This document shows, in pieces, positions 29,679-35,373 of a stretch of 35,373 bases of DNA (position 1 is its first letter; each line of letters starts with the position of its first letter). Both the position numbers and the translations under genes were made by a program. This DNA comes from UBA1822 sp963615055 (lineage in GTDB: Bacteria; Bacillota; Negativicutes; Veillonellales; Dialisteraceae), in assembly GCA_963615055.1 (NCBI GenBank), contig CAVEFO010000014.1, forward strand, positions 1-35,373, read 5' to 3'. The notes beneath the pieces were generated by a model that made no database searches, was not told the DNA's origin, and was given only the letters and a program-made list of their open reading frames with translations.

Positions 29679-30008
29679 CTTTTCCCCTTTCCTCCACGCT
29701 GCCCGGATCCCCGCAATTTTACAGCACTTATGCGCATACATATCCGACATGACGTTCCCCGTATCCTCGCGAATTTTGGCATTGAGACGACGATAGCCGT
29801 ATGCCGGATATTTCTCATGATACGTTCGGAAGAGCTCGATATTGCGCGCCAAATTCCGTTTCTGCTCACACGGATCCTCCAATCTCTTTTTCCACGCATA
29901 GAAACTGCTTCTGTGGATCCCCATCTCCTCACACACCAATTTGACCGGAAATTCTTTGGACAATTCCAAGATAATTTCATAATCCCGTTCCCGTGCCGCT
30001 CGATCCAT
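29673..30008 (-). pseudogene. IS3-family transposase OrfB, N-terminal fragment
   Basis: The 111-residue frame starts at an ATG at 30008 (AAAGGAG upstream). It has the OrfB N-terminal region: KLVCEEMGIHRSSFYAWKKR (helix-turn-helix) and KYPAYGYRRLNAKIREDTG, NVMSDMYAHKCCKIAGIRA. It then stops after AWRKGEKS, exactly where a TTAGCAA heptad patch begins. The whole DDE integrase core is missing, so it cannot transpose. No orfA is seen upstream. It is not the missing half of the fragment at 30295-30585, since it lies on the wrong side of it. Confidence 0.85.
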
Positions 30009-30041
30009 CTCGTTCTCCTTTCTCCCGATTCCGGCAGCCAA

Positions 30042-30294
30042 AAGACCCTCATCGCAAACGCCGCCAAAAACAAAGCAAGACGCCGCCGGGCCCCTTAATT
30101 CTCAATTCTGCGGGTTTCCCTCAATTCTCAAATCTGCCATTTACATGCGCGAGGCGAAATCAGATTCTCAACGTATGGCGATGATGTGATGATTCATATA
30201 ATCCCGGTTGCTGCCATCAGGATTCCCCTTTTTATGAAACATATATTTACAGTCATTATATTGCACTTGTCAATATGTTTTGGACACGAGACGA
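30042..30294. other. 253-bp region between two IS fragments
   Basis: It contains GAATTGAGAATT-type words (minus strand), a GGGAAACCC word, and near 30269-30290 the probable terminal part of the IS3 element (TTGGACACGAGACG). No gene or RNA was recognised. Confidence 0.4.
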
Positions 30295-30585
30295 TTAATC
30301 TTGGACATCTTCGGCTGATGCATACATCAATCTGTACGCTACCGGCGTCATATAGTTGAGCGCATAAGAAGGTCTTTGTTCGTTGAAGAAAACAATATAA
30401 TCGGCAATCTCCTTCTTTACAGAACGCTTGCCGGTCACGTGTAAATCCATGAAGAGTTCGGCTTTGATCCAGCCGTTGATGGCCTCCATCGCTGCGTTAT
30501 CCGTCGGTGTTCCGGCGCGTAACATAGAACGCACGATGTACGGCAGCAAGAGCTCATTGTACTCCTTGGAGGCATACACGGCGCT
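30295..30585 (-). pseudogene. IS3-family transposase OrfB, C-terminal fragment
   Basis: This is the last ~95 residues of an IS3 OrfB: VYASKEYNELLLPYIVRSM, AGTPTDNAAMEAINGWIKAE (the end of the DDE core with the last Glu region), KKEIADYIVFFNEQRP and SYALNYMTPVAYRLMY. The start of the gene is missing; the upstream boundary near 30590 directly meets the truncated polyvalent protein gene in the same frame, separated by its stop codon. The insertion or a later deletion therefore cut that gene. Confidence 0.85.
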
Positions 30586-30594
30586 CTGCTTAGT

Positions 30595-32493
30595 TTACAG
30601 AGTCATCTTATATTCCGACGACGGATCAGAAGAGAGCGCGGCCAAGATTTCATCCGTCGTGCCGGTCATGCCGCGCTTGTCCGCCTCGTCTTTCACAAGG
30701 CGCTCCAGCATGGAAAGCCAAGCGTGCGCCGATTCGTGCATGACGGTCGAAGCGTTCCCGGCAGAAAAGACGCGAATCAAATTCTCCGCCTCCGAATACT
30801 GCCCGGCATACCGCGCCCCTTGTCTCTGGTATTGCCCGGCATTCTCCTCGCGCAATTTGACAAGATCGCTTTCATCTGGTATCCTTAGCGGCATAAGGTC
30901 ATGCTGAGTCCTCCCCAAAGAGAATTGAACTCCGGCGGGAGAGAGGAAGAGCATGGCCTTTTGCTTGCTCATTCCTAAAACTTCCGGAGCCTTTTGGCGA
31001 TTGACATACAGAAGGCCGCCGGTGTTGATACACTTTTGTACCCAGCCGTAATCCAATACAGTTTTGCCGTTCTCTTCTTTTGCTCTGGAATACGCCGATT
31101 TAATCAGATTCATCTGTAAGCCGTTTTGCGTTTTCTCCAGCTCAAAGGGCACGACGACATTGACATCGTTTGTTCCTTTCAACTCAAGGATGGCCACCAT
31201 ACGACCGGAAACGCTGTCTGAATTGAGGATCATAATAGGATCTGTCAATGCCCGCGGAATTTGTTTTATGACATCATCTGTCATTTCCGGATGCTCATGC
31301 ATGATTCGCTTAATCTTAAACGCATCCATATACACCGGAAGATCTTTCACCCCGACAAGTTGCAGGGAAAGCGGCGCCTGCATGACACGCACCAATTTAT
31401 CCGGCGTTGTTTCGATTTTGTCGATGACCGCTTCCCACGCTTTCTCATCTGCCGAAAGCTTCGCCTCCGCTGTCGGTGCATTTGCTTCTTGGTTATACGT
31501 GTTGATAATGGAAACGGCCTTATCGTCAAAGACGACGAAACACCGCCCGTCGGCTTCGCCTTCATAGGTGATACCTTTGATACCGTGCTCATTCAGGAAG
31601 AGCGACGCCTCTTTGTCTCCGCCGAGAACTTCACTCAAAGCGGCATACAAATTGCGCCCGGATGTATTTCCCGGGCGTATCGGTGGATGTCCTTTCACTT
31701 TCCGTTCTTTATTGAGTTCTTTGATGGCACGACTCAGATTCTCTTTCACTTTGTCGGGCTGTTTGCTGTACGATTTCTGTTCGTCCAGCATGACATCGTT
31801 TTCAGGGATGTCTACCTCATAAAGGCGGGATGTCTTTGGCGGTATACCTTTTTCCTTCACCAGTTCTATAGCGCTCGGATAGCCGCGAACCATTCCTTCA
31901 CAATAAGCGATATTACTATCCAAAAACAATTTATCGCTTTCCTTCGTTACGATTTTCCCGCTTTTCATGTCTTGGTAATGTTTCAAGTCTTGTTCTGCTT
32001 CTTTGAGTTGGTGTTCAAGGTAGCGAATTGCTTTCTGCGGCGTAAAAGTCCCGTCAGCGGAATGAATTTTGGCGCACGTTAAAACGAGAGCCAGCGGGGA
32101 ATCGGACGGGATATGATTATTGTTTTTGTCATAAAATTCCCATCCGCTTTCGTAATATGTTTGCCCGTCGTAATTGAAGAATTTGCTGTCCAAATCCTTA
32201 TATACCTCGGATGTCTTTTTGTCCGCCACAAAGTACAATCCCCATCCGTGCGCCTGATATCCTTCTCCGTTTCCGATTTTTCCCAAATCAAACTTATCGA
32301 AGGTATAGGGGCTTCCGTGCCACGCCGGTTGTTCATAGACCGGTTGGGTAAGGTCAGATTTCCTCTTGTAGACCTTGCGCTTTTCTGGTATACTATGACC
32401 ATCAAGAGCTCCGTCTTGTTGAGGACCCGTTTTTGTTACTCGGTTATCTTCTTCAGACGGAGTTCTTTTTTTGTTGCTTTTTATAATCCTCAA
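30595..32493 (-). CDS. phage/mobile-element polyvalent protein, C-terminal piece (ART-like, MuF-C-like and zincin domains; truncated)
   Basis: The 632-residue frame opens from a TTG near 32493. Three modules are visible. Residues about 57-100 contain AWHGSPYTFDKF and GWGLYFVAD, like the ADP-ribosyltransferase domain of polyvalent proteins, with GITYEGEADGRCFVVFDD near 310-330 probably completing it. Residues about 375-520 (VMQAPLSLQLVGVKDLPVYM to GGLLYVNRQKAPEVL) resemble the MuF C-terminal domain. Residues 585-595 contain HESAH, the HExxH motif of a zincin metallopeptidase. Such proteins are carried by phages and conjugative elements and are thought to be injected with the DNA to counter host defences. 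The 3' end is cut at the IS fragment (stop at 30595). It probably formed one protein with 32453-34318. Confidence 0.75.
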   Translation of the reverse strand: MRIIKSNKKRTPSEEDNRVTKTGPQQDGALDGHSIPEKRKVYKRKSDLTQPVYEQPAWHGSPYTFDKFDLGKIGNGEGYQAHGWGLYFVADKKTSEVYKDLDSKFFNYDGQTYYESGWEFYDKNNNHIPSDSPLALVLTCAKIHSADGTFTPQKAIRYLEHQLKEAEQDLKHYQDMKSGKIVTKESDKLFLDSNIAYCEGMVRGYPSAIELVKEKGIPPKTSRLYEVDIPENDVMLDEQKSYSKQPDKVKENLSRAIKELNKERKVKGHPPIRPGNTSGRNLYAALSEVLGGDKEASLFLNEHGIKGITYEGEADGRCFVVFDDKAVSIINTYNQEANAPTAEAKLSADEKAWEAVIDKIETTPDKLVRVMQAPLSLQLVGVKDLPVYMDAFKIKRIMHEHPEMTDDVIKQIPRALTDPIMILNSDSVSGRMVAILELKGTNDVNVVVPFELEKTQNGLQMNLIKSAYSRAKEENGKTVLDYGWVQKCINTGGLLYVNRQKAPEVLGMSKQKAMLFLSPAGVQFSLGRTQHDLMPLRIPDESDLVKLREENAGQYQRQGARYAGQYSEAENLIRVFSAGNASTVMHESAHAWLSMLERLVKDEADKRGMTGTTDEILAALSSDPSSEYKMTL

Positions 32494-34318
32494 GCGAATA
32501 AACCGTATGGTTATAGTATTTCAGACTATCTTTCGGATTATCCAAAAAGTGTCTGACTGTCACAACCACATATTTTTTCTCGCCGTTAATCTCTACTGCT
32601 TGATGTAAATAATAGAAATATTCTCCGGCGTGTTTTCCTTTTTCAGCTGCCGAGTCTGTAACTGCATTTGCGTTTTCAATGATTTCTTTCAAACATTTAG
32701 TGACAAGTAGTTTTTCAGGATCGGCACTTGTGTTTCTCGCCTCTCTTTTCCCTTTACCTGAAAATTGAATGTCTGCATTCCCATCGATAACGATTTCGCC
32801 AAGAATCGGATTTTGTACTTCCGTTCCTTGTAATTCCTCTGTGTAAAACTGAATAACCTTTTTTCTGAGTTCTGTAATGTCTTCATATTCCCCAAATTCG
32901 TCGCCCGTGATTTTGGTGACGTTGAGTTCTTCCGGTAGGGCATCGACGTCCAAATCTTCGACTATCAATTCTCCGTATCCGTTGGTTACCGCCCGATCTC
33001 CCAGAATGACGCGGACAGCGTCTTCGTAGGAGGTGCCGTAGACGGCGTGGAAAATATCCGCTTGCCGGGCAAGTAATAAGGCGCTGTCCTTGGCCGCTTT
33101 TGCGACTTCGGGATTGGCGCCTTTTAGTGTGTCCGTGACGGGGGCATAGATTTGATGGTAGGCTTCCTGTGAGAGGGAGGCACGCGCCGCCAAGTCTTGG
33201 GTGTCGATGGATTCTATGACGCCGCGCAGACTGTAGAGGACGTCGCGTCTTTCTTTGGCGGCTTTGAGCGCGGCCTTCCATTCCGTGTCGCCGGCGGCAT
33301 CGGCCTGCTGATACGCTTCATCATAGGCCGCATCTTCGGCGTCACGGATGGTCGGTTTCTTTCCGAGTTTCTTATACAGCTTGCTGTACCAGCCGTCATT
33401 CGAGCTGACTTTGACATTCTGATATTGCTGCACACGGAAATCTTGGATAATCTCGACGGTACCGCCGTGATGGCGGATGTAGTTCGCCTTCTCTTCGGCA
33501 GTGCCGGTGACGTCATAAAATTCTTCCCGCGCTTTCTCTTCGGCACGTTTTAGAGCCTCGAGCGGATGGGCGATGTCTTCGGCAAGGATTTCTTTCAATA
33601 TCGCGCGTTCTTTTTCACGGAGCACAATCTGTTCCTCTTCGATGTCACTGCCCGCCAAGAAATCTTCTCCTTTTTGGCGTGAGGGGAGAATCTCATCAAT
33701 GAAAGCATCCACGGCGGCGGCTTCGCGTTCCGCTGCCGCTTCTTCCCATTTCGCCATGACGTTTTTGTAATGTTCGCGCGCCTTCTGAATGGCGGCGAGC
33801 GTCCGTCCTCCTTTATCGAAAGTCGCATTATCCGAGATGATATCCGCCGTCTCTTGCGTGACTTCCTGCATATAGACGCCGGGGCGGACTTCCAAAGGCG
33901 TGCCGTTTGTGACGGCATTTTGTATGTCTTCTGCGGAAACGATATTCTTCTCCGCAAGTTCTGACAAGGCCGCGCGGCCTTCTTCCGTCTCCGCCACGCT
34001 TGCCGCGTCGATATACAGCGTTTCTTTCCCGCTTCGCTCCATCTGCGCCTGAATCGTTTTCCCGTAGACTTCGGGCGACTTCTTATAGAGATTGTTTCTG
34101 TCCCGCTGTTCCAAAAGCGCGGACACCATGTCTTTTTCCGTTTCGCGTTTGTACTCTTCGACGGCGCCCGCCATCTGTAATTTCTGCAAAGAGCGATAGC
34201 CGCGATACGTCCCCGCGCCATGCAAAGCTACGCCCGGGAGCGTCATGCCGACGACGGCGGGCGCCGCTTCCGCCATCGCGTCGACGGCATTCCAGAAAAT
34301 CTCGCTCACCTCACACAC
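32453..34318 (-). CDS. polyvalent protein, N-terminal piece (5'-truncated, LPD3-like end)
   Basis: The 621-residue frame uses a GTG at 34318, but the frame stays open to about 34336 without a better start and begins right beside the CRISPR array, so the true 5' end is missing. Residues 15-55 are Ala/Gly-rich and helical, followed by long charged helical stretches (coiled-coil-like, about 140-350). The C-terminal 100 residues (NPILGEIVIDGNADIQFSG onward, then LKEIIENANAV and KKYVVVTVRHFL) resemble the large polyvalent-protein-associated domain LPD3. It ends YKKQQKKNSV at a stop just after an A7 tract (32472-32466 on the plus-strand numbering). One fewer A would join it in frame to the next piece. 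It is less GC-rich by eye than the chromosomal genes. Confidence 0.72.
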   Translation of the reverse strand: MCEVSEIFWNAVDAMAEAAPAVVGMTLPGVALHGAGTYRGYRSLQKLQMAGAVEEYKRETEKDMVSALLEQRDRNNLYKKSPEVYGKTIQAQMERSGKETLYIDAASVAETEEGRAALSELAEKNIVSAEDIQNAVTNGTPLEVRPGVYMQEVTQETADIISDNATFDKGGRTLAAIQKAREHYKNVMAKWEEAAAEREAAAVDAFIDEILPSRQKGEDFLAGSDIEEEQIVLREKERAILKEILAEDIAHPLEALKRAEEKAREEFYDVTGTAEEKANYIRHHGGTVEIIQDFRVQQYQNVKVSSNDGWYSKLYKKLGKKPTIRDAEDAAYDEAYQQADAAGDTEWKAALKAAKERRDVLYSLRGVIESIDTQDLAARASLSQEAYHQIYAPVTDTLKGANPEVAKAAKDSALLLARQADIFHAVYGTSYEDAVRVILGDRAVTNGYGELIVEDLDVDALPEELNVTKITGDEFGEYEDITELRKKVIQFYTEELQGTEVQNPILGEIVIDGNADIQFSGKGKREARNTSADPEKLLVTKCLKEIIENANAVTDSAAEKGKHAGEYFYYLHQAVEINGEKKYVVVTVRHFLDNPKDSLKYYNHTVYSLEDYKKQQKKNSV

Positions 34319-34367
34319 CCCATATGGAATGCGCCCCTATAGGTGTGATGTTATCCGGCCATCAAAA

Positions 34368-35249
34368 ATTTCAATCCACGCACCGCGTGTGGGGTGCGAC
34401 ACAGATACGGCCTTAACACGATGCTCCTTGCGGTATTTCAATCCACGCACCCCGTGTGGGGTGCGACCGATTTCTTCATCCGTCGCGGCCTGCAAGCCTG
34501 CATTTCAATCCACGCACCCCGTGTGGGGTGCGACGACATCCCACTGTTTATCTTTGTTTCGCTTTTTGATTTCAATCCACGCACCCCGTGTGGGGTGCGA
34601 CGCTTCAATCCGTGGTTCTCTATCAAAGTCACGTATTTCAATCCACGCACCCCGCGTGGGGTGCGACCTGGGAGACGCGCCGCCGACTGACGCGCAGATT
34701 ATTTCAATCCACGCACCCCGCGTGGGGTGCGACACAAACCCGCGCCGCACGGGTACGCGCGCACGCAATTTCAATCCACGCACTCCGCGTGGGGTGCGAC
34801 AAACCACCAACACGCCGCCTCGGACTTTTTGGATATTTCAATCCACGCACCCCGCGTGGGATGCGACTGACGGAATCCTTCTCCGCGATGTTTCTGTTAA
34901 ATTTCAATCCACGCACCCCGCGTGGGGTGCGACGGGGAGTTTTATCAAAAACCCTCTAAACGCCACGATTTCAATCCACGCACCCCGCGTGGGGTGCGAC
35001 GCCTGCTCCTGCGCCTTAATCGTCCGCTCCTGAAATTTCAATCCACGCACCCCGCGTGGGGTGCGACTTTTTATCAGACGATTTTCAATGTCGAGTAGTC
35101 ATTTCAATCCACGCACCCCGCGTGGGGTGCGACGATTCGATTTTGATTCGGCGGTCAATCTCGGATTATTTCAATCCACGCACCCCGCGTGGGGTGCGAC
35201 GTTTGTTTAGGGTCGCTTTTGTCACGCCTAAAAACATTTCAATCCACGC
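34368..35249 (-). CRISPR. type I-C-like CRISPR array, 13 full repeats plus one 14-nt partial repeat
   Basis: The 33-bp repeats begin at 34368, 34435, 34502, 34569, 34635, 34701, 34768, 34835, 34901, 34968, 35035, 35101 and 35168; spacers are 33-35 bp. On the minus strand the repeat starts GTCGCACCCC and ends GTGCGTGGATTGAAAT, with the palindromic stem GCACCCC/GGGGTGC, matching type I-C repeats. By that orientation the leader should lie on the right, but the rightmost repeat (35236-35249) keeps only ATTTCAATCCACGC. The leftmost repeat carries a mismatch, as expected for the trailer end. No cas gene is in the window. Confidence 0.95.
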
Positions 35250-35312
35250 TGAAGCAGTATAATGATTTCAGACACGAAGGAGGTATATTTTTAGCAAGAG
35301 ATGTGTCATAAT
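35250..35312 (+). pseudogene. C-terminal codons of an unknown gene fused to the broken CRISPR repeat
   Basis: Read from 35250 the plus strand encodes about 20 residues (QYNDFRHEGGIFLARDVS preceded by LK) and a stop at 35310-35312. The composition looks like a genuine protein end, but no start exists, since upstream is CRISPR repeat. The family is not recognised. A weak hairpin GCACA/TGTGC follows at 35329-35342. Confidence 0.35.
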
Positions 35313-35359
35313 AATAATAAGTCAAAAGGCACATCTTTGTGCAAAAAATATTTCATCAT

Positions 35360-35373
35360 GAATAGGAGGCTTA
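35360..35373 (+). promoter_or_regulatory. ribosome-binding site of a plus-strand gene beyond the window
   Basis: AATAGGAGG lies at the very end of the window, suggesting a gene that starts just past 35373. What it encodes cannot be seen. Confidence 0.35.

Noticed and set aside
32466..32472. Programmed -1 ribosomal frameshift at A AAA AAG between the two polyvalent frames
   Set aside because: The heptamer is in the right phase, but a -1 shift leads to a stop after about nine codons; joining the frames needs +1 (or one fewer A).
34468..34501. Spacer 2 as a self-targeting match to 30643-30670
   Set aside because: Only about ten consecutive bases agree (TCATCCGTCG), far too few for a protospacer.
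34602..34634. Spacer 4 begins with CTTCAATCCGTGG, similar to the repeat end
   Set aside because: The resemblance covers only about a dozen bases and the repeat spacing is regular, so it is treated as a spacer and not a degenerate repeat.
34504..34813. Protein-coding frames with repeated HPTRGAWIEI-like or STHPAWGAT-like phrases in the array region
   Set aside because: They are translations of the CRISPR repeats on either strand.

Overview
The window looks like chromosomal DNA of a diderm Firmicute of the class Negativicutes (Selenomonas/Megasphaera/Dialister relatives). The evidence is a mix of Firmicutes-type gene content and order (secG-rnr-smpB, cshA, split gcvPA/gcvPB, glycine riboswitch, consensus sigma-A promoters) with a YadA-type trimeric autotransporter, which needs an outer membrane. 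The genus cannot be fixed from the sequence alone.

Layout. 1-942: 5' part of a YadA-like adhesin gene on the minus strand, whose promoter carries a ten-G tract between -35 and -10. 1272-5888 (minus): cshA RNA helicase, an unknown anchored protein and a phosphodiester-glycosidase-type protein in one operon, then a lipoprotein polysaccharide deacetylase. 6248-9156 (minus): smpB, rnr, secG (translation quality control, RNA decay, secretion). 9482-13556 (minus): rluD-lspA, tRNA-Val, an Orn/Lys/Arg decarboxylase and rpsD. 13707-15254 (plus): tRNA-Pro, tRNA-Arg and rpoD. 15471-23140 (minus): a nearly complete glycine cleavage and lipoylation locus (gcvT, gcvH, gcvPA, gcvPB, lplA, lpdA) headed by a tandem glycine riboswitch with an intrinsic terminator. 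23558-29407: a membrane metallophosphoesterase, a DinJ-YafQ toxin-antitoxin pair, a cytosolic metallophosphoesterase, a DUF4931/GalT-like protein, rplS, a Cof-type HAD phosphatase and tRNA-Ala.

29673-35373 is an accessory zone. It holds two IS3-family transposase fragments, a phage or conjugative-element 'polyvalent' protein split by a one-base shift at a homopolymer and truncated at both ends, and a type I-C-like CRISPR array with 13 full repeats. The array's presumed leader side is cut inside a repeat and joined to the last codons of an unknown plus-strand gene. No cas gene lies in the window.

The intergenic regions are unusual. They carry 7-bp-period tandem repeats with several different monomers, a dispersed element of about 100 bp rich in TCAAGCC, 68-bp and 138-bp tandem repeats that share sequence, and a GCGCTTCGCGC hairpin module. 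One such block sits between gcvT and gcvH, inside the glycine operon. The hexamer GTTTCC/GGAAAC is strikingly frequent in coding and non-coding DNA and is a candidate uptake-like or Chi-like word. The phase-variable-looking adhesin promoter, the GTTTCC word, the heptad repeats and the rearranged CRISPR/polyvalent-protein junctions deserve the closest second look.
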